64,000 nucleotides of DNA, from the NCBI RefSeq assembly GCF_020554845.1, contig NZ_JAJCIA010000005.1:62001-126000 (forward strand), in the 5' to 3' direction. A model generated the notes under the pieces. That model saw only the letters and a list, made by a program, of their open reading frames with translations, made no database searches and had not been told where the DNA came from. This document shows positions 53,518-63,057 of this stretch, piece after piece (within the stretch, counting starts at the first letter, position 1; each line of letters opens with the position of its first letter). Both the position numbers and the translations under genes were made by a program. This stretch comes from Blautia faecis. Its GTDB lineage: Bacteria > Bacillota > Clostridia > Lachnospirales > Lachnospiraceae.

Positions 53518-54276
53518 TTAACCTTCGATCACGTTGCTCATATCATATCTTCCAGCTGGTTTTCCGGCAAGATATTTCGCTGCTTCTACAGCACCCTTGC
53601 CAAATACAGCCTTAGAATATGCTGTGTGCTTAAATTCGATCACTTCATCCGGTCCGGCAAAAATCACTTCATGCTCGCCAACAATAGAGCCTCCGCGAAC
53701 TGCGGAAATACCGATCTCCTTAGCGTCACGTTTCTCTCTTCTCTGGCTGCGGTCATATACGTAATGATACTGGTTGTCCATTGCCTCGTTCAGACTATCT
53801 GCAAGGGCAAGAGCTGTTCCGCTTGGTGCATCCACTTTCAGGTTATGGTGCTTCTCTACAATCTCCATGTCAAAACCAGCTGCTGCCAAAACCTTAGCTG
53901 CATCCTGAACCAGTTTCAAAAGAGTATTGATTCCAAGGGACATGTTGGCAGATTTCAGAACGGCGATCTTTTTTGCACTCTCTTCTACTCTTGCAAGCTG
54001 CTCTTCACTTAAACCTGTGGTGCAAAGAACTACCGGCATATTTTTCTTCTCGCAGTAGTCCATCAGCTTATCAAAAGCCTTCGGGGAGGAAAAATCGATA
54101 ACAGCATCTGCTTCCACCTGGCAATCGTCAATGTTTGTGAATACCGGATAGCTGTTTTTCCCCTGGTCTGCAATGTCGATTCCTGCTACGATCTGGGCAT
54201 TTGCATCCTTCTCAACAATATTGGAAATAACCTGTCCCATATGACCGTTACATCCGTGCATGATAATTTTAACCAT
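53518..54276 (-). CDS. dapB: 4-hydroxy-tetrahydrodipicolinate reductase
   Basis: A 252-residue enzyme of lysine/diaminopimelate synthesis. NAD(P) motif HGCNGHMGQVI at the N-terminus, VLCTTGLSEEQL near 75 and the catalytic EKHHNLKVDAPSGTAL near 140 are all present. It is 173 bases downstream of dapA, with a hairpin between. Confidence 0.95.
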   Translation of the reverse strand: MVKIIMHGCNGHMGQVISNIVEKDANAQIVAGIDIADQGKNSYPVFTNIDDCQVEADAVIDFSSPKAFDKLMDYCEKKNMPVVLCTTGLSEEQLARVEESAKKIAVLKSANMSLGINTLLKLVQDAAKVLAAAGFDMEIVEKHHNLKVDAPSGTALALADSLNEAMDNQYHYVYDRSQRREKRDAKEIGISAVRGGSIVGEHEVIFAGPDEVIEFKHTAYSKAVFGKGAVEAAKYLAGKPAGRYDMSNVIEG

Positions 54277-54370
54277 TTTATTTTTTCCTTTCTTACTGTA
54301 AATTAACGAGCTTGTAAAAATTATTTCAACAATATACGCGCTCTGTTTTTCTCTGCTTACATATTACAAA

Positions 54371-54440
54371 GAAATCCCGTCAGCCGCTGTCAGACAATAT
54401 GCTGCCGCACACCAGAGCTGACAGGCTCTGTCCGGGATTT
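54371..54440 (-). terminator. Hairpin between dapA and dapB
   Basis: On the minus strand AAATCCCG and CGGGATTT bracket 55 bases with an internal CAG-rich stem. It may reduce read-through from dapA into dapB. Confidence 0.55.
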
Positions 54441-54449
54441 CAACATTAT

Positions 54450-55343
54450 TTATGCAAGCTTAATTCCGTAATCAGCAAGAGCTTTTTTCAGTCTCTCCTC
54501 GTTCTCCGGCTCCATCTCACAAAGAGGCATACGGGTCGGTCCCACTTTCCAGCCCATCAGGTTCAGGGCAGTCTTAACCGGAATCGGGTTTACCTCGCAG
54601 AACAGTGCATTGATAAGAGGAACAGCCTCAAGCTGAAGTCTGGCAGCACCAGCAAGGTCTCCCTCCATAAATTTCATAACCATGTCATGTGTATTCTTCG
54701 GAGCAACATTGGATAAAACAGAGATTACTCCAAGTCCGCCAAGGGAAAGAATCGGAAGTACCTGGTCATCATTTCCGGAATAAAGCTCGAGAGCTCCGTC
54801 AGCCATGGACATCATCTTGGCGATCTGGGAAAGATCTCCGCTTGCAGCCTTGATTCCCACAATGTTCTTCACATTCTTCGCAAGAGCAACTGCTGTAGCA
54901 GGCTGGATATTGCAGCCTGTACGACTTGGCACATTATACATAATGATCGGAGTTTCCGGTACAGAATTGGCAATCTCTGTATAATGACGGATAAGACCCT
55001 TCTGGCTTGCCTTGTTGTAATATGGAGTCACGATCAGAAGTGCATCAGCGCCATAAGAAGCAGCTTCCTGCGACATCATGACTGCAGTCTCTGTGCAATT
55101 AGAACCGGTACCTGCAATAACAGGAACTCTTCCAGCTACCTTGTCAATTGCAAATTTGATGGTCTGGAGATGTTCTCCGTGTGTCAATGTAGAAGACTCG
55201 CCTGTAGTGCCGCAGATAACGATTGCATCTGTGCTGTTCGCAATCTGATATTCCAGAAGTTCTTCCAGTTTCTCATAATTTACCTTTCCATCTTCATGCA
55301 TCGGGGTTACAATTGCAACGGCTGCACCTTTGAAAATTGCCAT
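54450..55343 (-). CDS. dapA: 4-hydroxy-tetrahydrodipicolinate synthase
   Basis: A 297-residue TIM barrel. ICGTTGESSTLTHGE near residue 43, the catalytic Tyr in MYNVPSRTGCN near 135 and the Schiff-base Lys in GIKAASGDL near 163 fit DapA. It joins pyruvate and aspartate semialdehyde. AGGAGG precedes the ATG. Confidence 0.96.
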   Translation of the reverse strand: MAIFKGAAVAIVTPMHEDGKVNYEKLEELLEYQIANSTDAIVICGTTGESSTLTHGEHLQTIKFAIDKVAGRVPVIAGTGSNCTETAVMMSQEAASYGADALLIVTPYYNKASQKGLIRHYTEIANSVPETPIIMYNVPSRTGCNIQPATAVALAKNVKNIVGIKAASGDLSQIAKMMSMADGALELYSGNDDQVLPILSLGGLGVISVLSNVAPKNTHDMVMKFMEGDLAGAARLQLEAVPLINALFCEVNPIPVKTALNLMGWKVGPTRMPLCEMEPENEERLKKALADYGIKLA

Positions 55344-55367
55344 ATTATTTCCTCCTATTCATCTTTA

Positions 55368-55871
55368 TCATGAGTTCTGCTCTCTTCCAAGAGTGGTAAT
55401 GGTAGTCACACTGTCCACATAATCCAAAATGCCAGGGTCTACCCGATTTCCTGTAAGTATCAAATGCATAGATTCGTCCTTCTGTTTCAAAAGCCCGACA
55501 ACCATATCAACAGTAGCAATATGCTTATCCAGAAGTCCCAGAATTTCATCCAGTACCAGGAAATCACATTCCTGTGTAGCAATCACTTTACGGGCAAAAT
55601 TTAAACCATTGAGAATATTGCGCTCCTCTTCAACCTGCTCTTCCTCATTCAACTGGTCGTAACAGGTCTCCATCTTTTCGAAGCGGAAGATCTTGATATC
55701 CAGCTGATCCAGTTCTTCCAGAAAGTCCAGCTCGCGCCGTTCATTTCCTTTCAGGAACTGAATGATGATCACACTTTTGCCCTGAGAAGATGCCCGCAGT
55801 GCCTGACCAATTGCCAGTGTGGTCTTACCTCTGCCATTTCCGCAATATACTTCTGTTATTTCTTTTTCCAT
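55368..55871 (-). CDS. cobO: Corrinoid adenosyltransferase, CobA/CobO/BtuR family
   Basis: A 167-residue ATP-dependent enzyme that adenosylates cob(I)alamin. P-loop GNGRGKTTLAIG near residue 10, IIIQFLKGNERRELDFL and LVLDEILGLLDK near 105 are family features. AGAGGAATCAGT precedes the ATG at 55871; the longer frame to 55964 is unsupported. In an acetogen, corrinoid supply supports the methyl branch. Confidence 0.87.
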   Translation of the reverse strand: MEKEITEVYCGNGRGKTTLAIGQALRASSQGKSVIIIQFLKGNERRELDFLEELDQLDIKIFRFEKMETCYDQLNEEEQVEEERNILNGLNFARKVIATQECDFLVLDEILGLLDKHIATVDMVVGLLKQKDESMHLILTGNRVDPGILDYVDSVTTITTLGREQNS

Positions 55872-56137
55872 ACTGATTCCTCTTATTGTTAAAAATAATG
55901 TTACCGTCTGCCATAGATCAATAACATTCCTCGCAATGCCGTCTCCGCAAATGATACCATTCATTCAGATATCGCGCTTTGCAAATAGAAACCGCAAACT
56001 GCGCCATTTTTAATATGCTTATATTACCGCAAAACCAGCAGAAATGCAAGCAGAAGAAACTTGGAGAAAAATTGGGCTGGCTGCCTTCCATAAAGCAACT
56101 AGCAGACCATGGCGTATTTCCCGCCACTGCAGTTGGT

Positions 56138-56761
56138 TTACACATACTCCAGCTTGCTCACCGATACCTCATAAGCGATTCTCTTCTGTGTCTCATTTTC
56201 CCCGATTCGCTTCATGTATTCCCTGCTTTGGATCCTGCCCCAGATCAGTACATGACCGCCCACTTCAAAGGCTGAAGCATAGCGGGCATTTCGTCCCCAG
56301 CAAATACACGGTATGTAATCTGATTTTCCATAAGGTCGGTTCACTGCAAGAAGCAGATCGGCAATCTCTCTTCCCAGCGGTGTTTTCCGGTAAACAGGCG
56401 GCTTACAGATATATCCGTCCAGGAAAATCTGGTTTACCGGTGCCAGAGAATCCTCTTCTTCCAGAAATTTTAATTCCCGTGCAAATGCGGAAAGCACCAG
56501 CCGGTTGTGTTTTTCTTCATGACGGTTATAGGAACGGAACTGTCCGTGAATTTCCACATACTGTCCCACGTAATCCTGGGTAACGTCCACCAGCCTTTCA
56601 GATACCATCACCGGAATCCTGTCTTCAGAATCGCTAAGCCTCTTTACCAGAAGATCCATGGTATAAAATCCTTCTCCGTAAACCTGGTGGCTGAATGTGA
56701 AACCTGTAACGATTTTTCCCGTGATGGAAACCTGATTGTTTTCAATAATTTTATCTGCCAT
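56138..56761 (-). CDS. Single-stranded DNA-binding protein with two OB folds
   Basis: A 207-residue protein. Residues about 10-110 form one OB fold (ITGKIVTGFTFSHQVYGEGF) and residues about 115-200 a second (FLDGYICKPPVYRKTPLGRE, CICWGRNA, LIWGRIQSREY), each with SSB-like features. Standard SSB has one OB fold and an acidic tip, which is missing here. GGAGAA precedes the ATG at 56761. It is probably an accessory SSB. Confidence 0.8.
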   Translation of the reverse strand: MADKIIENNQVSITGKIVTGFTFSHQVYGEGFYTMDLLVKRLSDSEDRIPVMVSERLVDVTQDYVGQYVEIHGQFRSYNRHEEKHNRLVLSAFARELKFLEEEDSLAPVNQIFLDGYICKPPVYRKTPLGREIADLLLAVNRPYGKSDYIPCICWGRNARYASAFEVGGHVLIWGRIQSREYMKRIGENETQKRIAYEVSVSKLEYV

Positions 56762-56916
56762 GTTGTAGTTCTCCTTCCTTATTTTCACTTTTTTCTGCAG
56801 ACATATAATACTTGTCTTACTTGTTGGTCTATAATATCTATGAGAAAATCACCCTGTTTAGAACCAGAAATTTAAAATATTTTTTTCATAGAAATTCAAA
56901 AATTTTTTTCAACACC

Positions 56917-56944
56917 TTGTAATTCGCGAAAAATGTGGTAAACT
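56917..56944 (+). promoter_or_regulatory. Promoter of typA
   Basis: TTGTAA, 16 bp, TAAACT, about 90 bases upstream of the start. Confidence 0.5.
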
Positions 56945-57036
56945 GAGGTTTTGGACAATATAAAGAAGAAACTACATTAATATGGAAAGAAAGAGGCAGA
57001 ATCCCTCTGCCCGATAAAGAAAGGATTTCGATTTTT

Positions 57037-58872
57037 ATGAAGACGAAACGCGAAGATGTACGTAACGTAGCCATCATTGCCCACGTTGACCATGGTAAAA
57101 CCACTCTGGTAGACCAGCTTCTGAAACAGAGCGGTGTTTTCCGTGCCAATCAGGAGGTTCAGGAACGTGTCATGGACTCCAACGATATTGAGAGAGAGCG
57201 TGGTATCACAATTCTCTCCAAGAACACAGCAGTTCATTACAAAGACACAAAGATCAACATTATCGATACCCCAGGACATGCTGACTTCGGCGGCGAGGTT
57301 GAGCGTGTACTGAAAATGGTAGACGGCGTTATCCTTCTGGTTGACGCTTTCGAAGGCGCTATGCCTCAGACCAAATTCGTTCTGAAAAAAGCTCTTGAGC
57401 TGGATCTGCACGTAATCGTCTGCATTAATAAGATAGACCGTCCAGAAGCAAGGCCAGACGAGGTTGTTGACGAGGTTCTGGAACTTCTTATGGATCTTGG
57501 TGCTTCCGATGAGCAGCTCGACTGCCCATTCCTCTATGCATCTGCAAAAACAGGACACGCTGTTCTGGATCTGAAGGATACACCAGAGAACATGGAGCCG
57601 CTGTTTGAGGCTATTCTGAAATACATTCCGGCTCCGGAGGGAGACCCGGATGCAGACACACAGGTACTGATCAGTACCATTGATTATAACGAATATGTTG
57701 GACGTATCGGCGTTGGTAAGGTTGAGAGCGGCACTATTGCCGTAAACCAGGAGCTTACTCTTCTGAACCACCACGATCCGGACAAAAAACAGAAGGTTAA
57801 GATCAGCAAGCTTTATGAGTTTGACGGTCTGAATAAAGTTGAGGTAAAAGAGGCAACTATCGGATCAATTGTTGCAATTTCCGGTATTGCTGAAATTCAT
57901 ATCGGAGATACCCTTTGCGGCGGAGATAACCCGGAGGCAATTCCATTCCAGAAGATTTCTGAGCCGACTATCGCCATGAACTTCCTGGTAAATGACAGCC
58001 CGCTTGCAGGACAGGAGGGTAAATACATCACCTCCCGTCATCTCCGTGACAGACTTTACAGAGAGTTGAACACAGATGTCAGCCTTCGCGTAGAAGACAC
58101 TGAGACAACTGAGTGCTTTAAGGTTTCCGGACGTGGTGAGCTTCATCTTTCCGTTCTTATTGAGAATATGAGACGTGAGGGATATGAATTTGCAGTCAGC
58201 AAGCCAGAGGTACTTTACAAAATTGATGAACGTGGCAAGAAATTAGAGCCAATGGAAATTGCCTACATTGATGTTCCGGAGGAATTTTCCGGTACCGTTA
58301 TCCAGATGCTCAGCGAGCGTAAGGGTGAACTGCAGGGAATGAGCACTGCAAGCGACGGTTCCGTTCGTCTTGAGTTCCACATTCCTTCCCGTGGACTGAT
58401 TGGTTTCCGAGGAAATTTCCTTACTTCCACAAAGGGAACTGGTATTATCAATACTATTTTTGATGGCTATTCTCCATATAAGGGAGATTTCCAGTATCGT
58501 AAACAGGGTTCCCTGATTGCTTTCGAGGGCGGCGAGGCTGTTACTTATGGTCTGTTTGCAGCTCAGGAGCGTGGTACTTTATTTATCGGACCTGGTGCAA
58601 AGGTTTACAGTGGTATGGTTATCGGACAGAATGGCAAGGCAGAGGATATCGAGCTGAATGTCTGCAAGACCAAGCATCTGACCAATACTCGTTCCTCTTC
58701 TGCTGATGAGGCACTGAAACTGACTCCGCCAAGAGTTCTCAGTTTGGAGCAGGCTATTGAGTTTATCGATACAGATGAGCTTCTGGAGGTTACTCCAAGC
58801 AGCCTTCGTATCCGTAAGAAGATTCTGGATTCCCGTGATCGTAAGAGAGCTTCTATTAAGAAAAATGCGTAA
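57037..58872 (+). CDS. typA: Translational GTPase TypA/BipA
   Basis: A 611-residue GTPase. G1 [15 protein letters not shown]2 RERGITI, G3 DTPGHADF, G4 NKID, plus EF-G-like domains and a BipA C-terminal domain ([17 protein letters not shown] and [17 protein letters not shown]). It binds ribosomes and helps at low temperature and under stress. Intact and of usual length. Confidence 0.96.
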   Translation: MKTKREDVRNVAIIAHVDHGKTTLVDQLLKQSGVFRANQEVQERVMDSNDIERERGITILSKNTAVHYKDTKINIIDTPGHADFGGEVERVLKMVDGVILLVDAFEGAMPQTKFVLKKALELDLHVIVCINKIDRPEARPDEVVDEVLELLMDLGASDEQLDCPFLYASAKTGHAVLDLKDTPENMEPLFEAILKYIPAPEGDPDADTQVLISTIDYNEYVGRIGVGKVESGTIAVNQELTLLNHHDPDKKQKVKISKLYEFDGLNKVEVKEATIGSIVAISGIAEIHIGDTLCGGDNPEAIPFQKISEPTIAMNFLVNDSPLAGQEGKYITSRHLRDRLYRELNTDVSLRVEDTETTECFKVSGRGELHLSVLIENMRREGYEFAVSKPEVLYKIDERGKKLEPMEIAYIDVPEEFSGTVIQMLSERKGELQGMSTASDGSVRLEFHIPSRGLIGFRGNFLTSTKGTGIINTIFDGYSPYKGDFQYRKQGSLIAFEGGEAVTYGLFAAQERGTLFIGPGAKVYSGMVIGQNGKAEDIELNVCKTKHLTNTRSSSADEALKLTPPRVLSLEQAIEFIDTDELLEVTPSSLRIRKKILDSRDRKRASIKKNA

Positions 58873-58888
58873 GGGATTATAAGAAAAT

Positions 58889-58934
58889 AGAGCAGATAGA
58901 TCTTAGGTTGAGTAAGATTTATCTGCTCTTTTGT
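58889..58934 (+). terminator. Terminator of typA
   Basis: AGAGCAGATAGATCTTA pairs with TAAGATTTATCTGCTCT, followed by TTTT. Confidence 0.75.
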
Positions 58935-58967
58935 ATAATTGCGATTTAGTGAGTTGGTCGTTATTCC

Positions 58968-59152
58968 GGACGCGATTTCACAATGTATATTCACCGCCGC
59001 GCGTCCAGGTGTTCCGGCAAGCTAATGACTTACGGAGACTAAGACGCTCAGAAAAGCCTTCGCGCCTAAGTCTCCGTAAGTCATGGATCTCGCCTCCACT
59101 AAAACCGCTCCTAAAATGCGCGGCTTGCGAATATACATTGCAAAATCGCTGG
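58968..59152 (+). repeat. Structured repeat family B, copy 4
   Basis: The outer arms CACAATGTATATTC and GAATATACATTG pair. The inner stem ATGACTTACGGAGACT with AGTCTCCGTAAGTCAT is perfect. The apex ACGC/GCG is capped by TCAGAAAAGCCTTC. It lies between the converging typA and glycosyltransferase genes. Confidence 0.8.
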
Positions 59153-59171
59153 TTACTGGAAAGGCAAGCCC

Positions 59172-59882
59172 TTACAATTCTTTTTTTAGTTTATAGAAGT
59201 CCTTCACAGCCTTCCAGCCAATTTTCACAATCTTCTTCACATTAATGGAATTAGTTCCGCCCTGTCTGGGTTTGAAGGTGATTTCAATGAATTTAACTTT
59301 CTCTTTGTAATGGACGAAGTATGTTGTAAACATAATGTTGGGGATGTTGAAATCTTCTGGGAGTTTGTCGATATATTTGGCTACCAGGCTGGATTTCATC
59401 AGGCGGTACGGCGCATTGGCGTCGGAAACTTTTACACCGAAGATCATTCTCAGCAGAAAGCATACAACATTCTCTACGAATTTTCTGGATTTTCCGTCGC
59501 CACGTACAGCGCGGCTGCCGATTATTGCATCATACCGGCCCCTCTGGTTCCAAAATGGCTCGAATTCGTCTGGATTGGTCTGACCGTCGGAATCAGTCTG
59601 GAAAATATAATCGGCTTTCTGCCGGATGGCGTAGCGATATCCATAAAGTACTGTAGGACCGTGACCGCCGTTTGGTTTATCCAGTGGGACAAGAAGGGGT
59701 CTTGTAGCGGCACATTTCTGCAGAAGTTCGTAGGTGTTGTCTTTACTTCCATCGTTAATAATCACCAGTCTGGAATTTCCCTCGTCGTTATGACGTTCCA
59801 CTACTGGGTACCACTGGTCAATGGTTTTCTCAATATTCTCCGATTCATTATATGCCGGAATTACGATATATAAACTGGACAT
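59172..59882 (-). CDS. Family 2 glycosyltransferase
   Basis: A 236-residue GT-A enzyme. N-terminal YIVIPAYNESENIE, nucleotide-binding IINDGSKDNT near 42 and the metal-site FQTDSDGQTNPDEF near 95 (DSD) fit the dolichyl-phosphate-mannose synthase-like branch. No membrane segment is seen. GAGGAAGTT precedes the ATG. The acceptor is unknown. Confidence 0.88.
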   Translation of the reverse strand: MSSLYIVIPAYNESENIEKTIDQWYPVVERHNDEGNSRLVIINDGSKDNTYELLQKCAATRPLLVPLDKPNGGHGPTVLYGYRYAIRQKADYIFQTDSDGQTNPDEFEPFWNQRGRYDAIIGSRAVRGDGKSRKFVENVVCFLLRMIFGVKVSDANAPYRLMKSSLVAKYIDKLPEDFNIPNIMFTTYFVHYKEKVKFIEITFKPRQGGTNSINVKKIVKIGWKAVKDFYKLKKEL

Positions 59883-59903
59883 AACTTCCTCCCATTTACT
59901 GAT

Positions 59904-60010
59904 TTTTCAAACAGGCTTTAAGCTTTAACAGCATATCTTTAACCGTACTTTATATATCATATTGTAACTGTTCAGTACCTTCACTGCTACACGCTTCGCG
60001 GTACACAGAA
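59904..60010. repeat. Partial repeats of families A and D upstream of the glycosyltransferase
   Basis: TTTTTCAAACAGGCTTTAAG (end of family A) followed by GTAACTGTTCAGTACCTTC and CGCTTCGCGGTACACAGAAA (family D, as at 52562). Confidence 0.5.
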
Positions 60011-60011
60011 A

Positions 60012-61205
60012 TCACGCTTTCAGCCCAAATTCTTCTGCTAATTTTCCAAACTGGGGCAAAGAGTTCATAATCGTGTCATACGATACACAATAAGCCAGTC
60101 TTACATATCCAGGGCAGGCAAAGGAGCTTCCTGGCACCATAAGGATATTGTATTTTTTGCCAGCTTCGCAGAAGGCTTTTTCATCTGTAACTGGAGATTT
60201 CACGAATAAATAAAACGCTCCCTGTGGCTTGATACATTCAAATCCCAGTTCTTTCAGTCCATTGTAAAGAGCAAGGCGGTTCTTGTCGTAAGCTGCCACA
60301 TCTACCTCTGCATCTACGCATTTCGCGATTACTTTCTGGATCAGGGATGGAGCATTTACGCAGCCGATAGTACGATTAGCAATGGCTGCTGCTGCGATCA
60401 GTTCCTCGCTTCCGTCTGCCTCGTCTGGAATAACCAGATAACCGATACGCTCACCTGGAAGAGAAAGGGATTTGCTGTAGGAATAGCCTACGATTGTATT
60501 TGCATAATATTTTGTCAGATAGGGTACCTGTACGCCGTCATAGGCCAGTTCTCTATATGGCTCATCAGAAATCAGGTAAATCACTGTGCCAAATTCTTTC
60601 TGCTTCGCTTCCAGAATTGACGTAAGTTTCCTGATTGTTTCTTCTGAATAAACAACTCCAGTCGGATTGTGAGGAGTATTCACAATGACAGCACGGGTCT
60701 TCGGTGTGATTTTCTCCTCAAATTCCTTCAGATTCGGCTGGAATGTGGTAGTATCCGGTGAGATTTCCACAAGATTGCCGTCATAATTGCGTACATATGC
60801 ACCATACTCCAGAAAATAAGGTGCAAAAACGATCACCTCTTCTCCAGGATTCAGGATTGTCTTAAATGCTACGTTCAATCCGCTGGCTGCACCAACTGTC
60901 ATGATCAGATTTTTTGCTGCAAAAGAAGTGCCAAATCGACGGTTCAGGGACTCTGCAATTGTCTGGCGAACATCCTCGAATCCTGCATTGCTCATATAGC
61001 CATGGAGAACTGTCGGTTCTTCCTCATTTACCAGATCAATAATGGCCTGACGAACACAATCCGGTGCGGGAACGCTTGGATTTCCAAGGCTGAAATCAAA
61101 TACATTTTCCGGTCCGTAAATCGCGCGAAGGCGATTGCCTTCCTCGAACATCATACGGATTGCAGAATTGTTTTTTACATATGGTTTCATTTTTTCTGCT
61201 ATCAT
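60012..61205 (-). CDS. PLP-dependent aminotransferase, class I/II
   Basis: A 397-residue fold-type I enzyme. NTPHNPTGVVYSEE near 180, ISDEPYRELAYDG near 215, the PLP lysine in YSYSKSLSLPGERIGY near 240 and the C-terminal PGYVRLAYCVS with the carboxylate-binding Arg fit aspartate/aromatic aminotransferase relatives. AGGAGTGACATAAA precedes the ATG. The substrate is not determined. Confidence 0.9.
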   Translation of the reverse strand: MIAEKMKPYVKNNSAIRMMFEEGNRLRAIYGPENVFDFSLGNPSVPAPDCVRQAIIDLVNEEEPTVLHGYMSNAGFEDVRQTIAESLNRRFGTSFAAKNLIMTVGAASGLNVAFKTILNPGEEVIVFAPYFLEYGAYVRNYDGNLVEISPDTTTFQPNLKEFEEKITPKTRAVIVNTPHNPTGVVYSEETIRKLTSILEAKQKEFGTVIYLISDEPYRELAYDGVQVPYLTKYYANTIVGYSYSKSLSLPGERIGYLVIPDEADGSEELIAAAAIANRTIGCVNAPSLIQKVIAKCVDAEVDVAAYDKNRLALYNGLKELGFECIKPQGAFYLFVKSPVTDEKAFCEAGKKYNILMVPGSSFACPGYVRLAYCVSYDTIMNSLPQFGKLAEEFGLKA

Positions 61206-61250
61206 TTTATGTCACTCCTCTTTTGCTTATTTCTTATTAAGATTTCTCTA

Positions 61251-62717
61251 TTATTTCGTCTTATTTTTCCCAAATATAATCCATCCTACAAGTCCCAGCA
61301 CCAGCAGACTCACAATCATCCACACGGTCAGCACAACCGGTCCCTTCGGGCTGAACATATCATAATATCCTTTCAGATAAATCACAACTACAATCGCCGG
61401 AATCACATACAGCATGTATTTCTGTACGTTTGCAGGGAATTTCAGCCCTTCTCCGGTATCCGCCTCTTTAATAAAGCGCTTCCAGCCCCAGCCATATTTG
61501 GACACGCAGAACATTACAAATACTACAGAACCCAGTGGAAGAATATTATTGGATACAATGAAATCTTCCAGATCCATGATGTTCGTTCCTGCTCCAAGCG
61601 GCTGTATTCCTGACAAAATGTTGAAGCCAAATACTGCCGGCAGAGAAAGAAGGATCATTGCCACCATGTTGACTATAACAGCTTTTCCACGGCTCCAGCC
61701 TTTTCTGTCCATTGAATAGGATATAATATTTTCAAAGACCGCAATTACAGTAGACAGGGAGGCAAAGGACATAAACAGGAAAAACAGAGCTCCCCAGATT
61801 TTCCCTCCTGTCATCTGGTTAAATACATTAGGCAATGTAATAAATACAAGTCCCGGGCCTGCTCCTGGCTCCACACCAAATGCGAAGCATGCCGGAATAA
61901 TGATCAATCCTGCCATCAATGCGACAAAGGTATCCAGAATCGTAATATGCAGAGATTCTCCCAGAAGGGATCTATCCTTTCCAAGATAGCTTCCGAAAAT
62001 CGTCATAGAGCCTGCACCAATACTTAATGTAAAAAATGCCTGCGACAGTGCCCCAAAGATCACATTTCCGATTCCGATCTCGGCCATAGCGGCAAAATCC
62101 GGCACCAGGTAAAATTTCACTCCCTCCATCGCTCCGTCAAGCGTAAGCGAATGAACCGCAAGCACTACGATCAGCGCCAGAAGACATATCATCATTACTT
62201 TTGTGATTTTCTCCAGGCCACGCTGCACTCCCAAAGAGCACACTCCGAAGGATAAAACAACTACAATGATCATCCATAAAGTCATTGTACCAGCTGAATC
62301 CTGAAGTCCTGTAAAATAGTCTGCCACCTGTGCAGAATCTTTCCCGTCCAGTTTGCCGGCTGCCATTGCATAACAGTAGTAAAGCATCCATCCTGCAACC
62401 ATGGTGTAGAACATCATCAGCACATAGTTGGAAACCATGCTCATGTAGCTGAAATTATGGAAGTTGGCGCCCTCCGGTTCCAGGTCGTGAAATGCCCTTG
62501 CCGTGCTTTTACGGCTTGCACGTCCTACTGCGAATTCACATACCAGTACTGGCAATCCCAACAAAACCAGAAATATCAGGTAAATCAGAATAAATGCCGC
62601 TCCACCATATTTTCCCGCCATATACGGAAACTTCCACACGTTTCCAAGTCCAATGGCGCATCCTGCAGAGACCAGGATAAATCCCAGCCGTGATCCAAAG
62701 GTTTCTCGTTCTTTCAA
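61251..62717 (-). CDS. Sodium-dependent transporter, NSS/SNF family
   Basis: A 488-residue membrane protein with about 12 segments. TM1 has AIGLGNVWKFPYMAGKYGGAAF split at the Na/substrate site (CAIGLGNVWKFPY). The later unwound helix is FFTLSIGAGSMTIFGSY near 240. It is similar to bacterial LeuT/TnaT carriers. The start is a TTG with AGGGGGACGAT before it. It is next to an aminotransferase, so an aromatic or branched amino acid is a likely substrate. Confidence 0.9.
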   Translation of the reverse strand: MKERETFGSRLGFILVSAGCAIGLGNVWKFPYMAGKYGGAAFILIYLIFLVLLGLPVLVCEFAVGRASRKSTARAFHDLEPEGANFHNFSYMSMVSNYVLMMFYTMVAGWMLYYCYAMAAGKLDGKDSAQVADYFTGLQDSAGTMTLWMIIVVVLSFGVCSLGVQRGLEKITKVMMICLLALIVVLAVHSLTLDGAMEGVKFYLVPDFAAMAEIGIGNVIFGALSQAFFTLSIGAGSMTIFGSYLGKDRSLLGESLHITILDTFVALMAGLIIIPACFAFGVEPGAGPGLVFITLPNVFNQMTGGKIWGALFFLFMSFASLSTVIAVFENIISYSMDRKGWSRGKAVIVNMVAMILLSLPAVFGFNILSGIQPLGAGTNIMDLEDFIVSNNILPLGSVVFVMFCVSKYGWGWKRFIKEADTGEGLKFPANVQKYMLYVIPAIVVVIYLKGYYDMFSPKGPVVLTVWMIVSLLVLGLVGWIIFGKNKTK

Positions 62718-62797
62718 ATCGTCCCCCTTGTTTTCTTTTTCATTTTATAGTGCCTGGCAGCTGCACCTTCCAGGCTTTGTTTTTGTTGGAAAGTAAT

Positions 62798-62828
62798 AAA
62801 AAGGACCGGTTATATCCAGCCCTTTTTC
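62798..62828 (-). terminator. Terminator-like hairpin in the NSS transporter leader (possible attenuator)
   Basis: On the minus strand AAAGGGCTGG ATATAA CCGGTCCTTT then TT. A second hairpin, GCCTGGAAGGTGCAGC with TGCCAGGC, follows downstream near 62753-62776. Confidence 0.45.
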
Positions 62829-62998
62829 ATATTTTTCCTGATATCTTATTGTAACGCGCCCACACTTTTATGTCAACGCTTTTATGTGATGGAAATTTGA
62901 CGTTTTAAAGTCGAAAATAAATCATTGGTGATAATTTACGATTTTTTTCGCAGTAACAGAGACCAATGTATTGGTGTCCGCAAACTTTTATACATAAA

Positions 62999-63046
62999 AA
63001 GAACAGTCTCACCTTAAACACCATTTTCCAGGCAAAACTGTCCTCT
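62999..63046 (-). terminator. Terminator of the ATP synthase operon
   Basis: On the minus strand GAGGACAGTTTTGCC pairs with GGTGAGACTGTTCTTTTT. Confidence 0.75.
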
Positions 63047-63057
63047 TTCATTATTCC

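Larger units (their letters stand above)
62718..63057. other. Intergenic region between atpC and the NSS transporter
   Basis: Holds the atpC terminator, the leader of the NSS gene with two hairpins, and A/T-rich spacer. No gene was seen. Confidence 0.5.
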
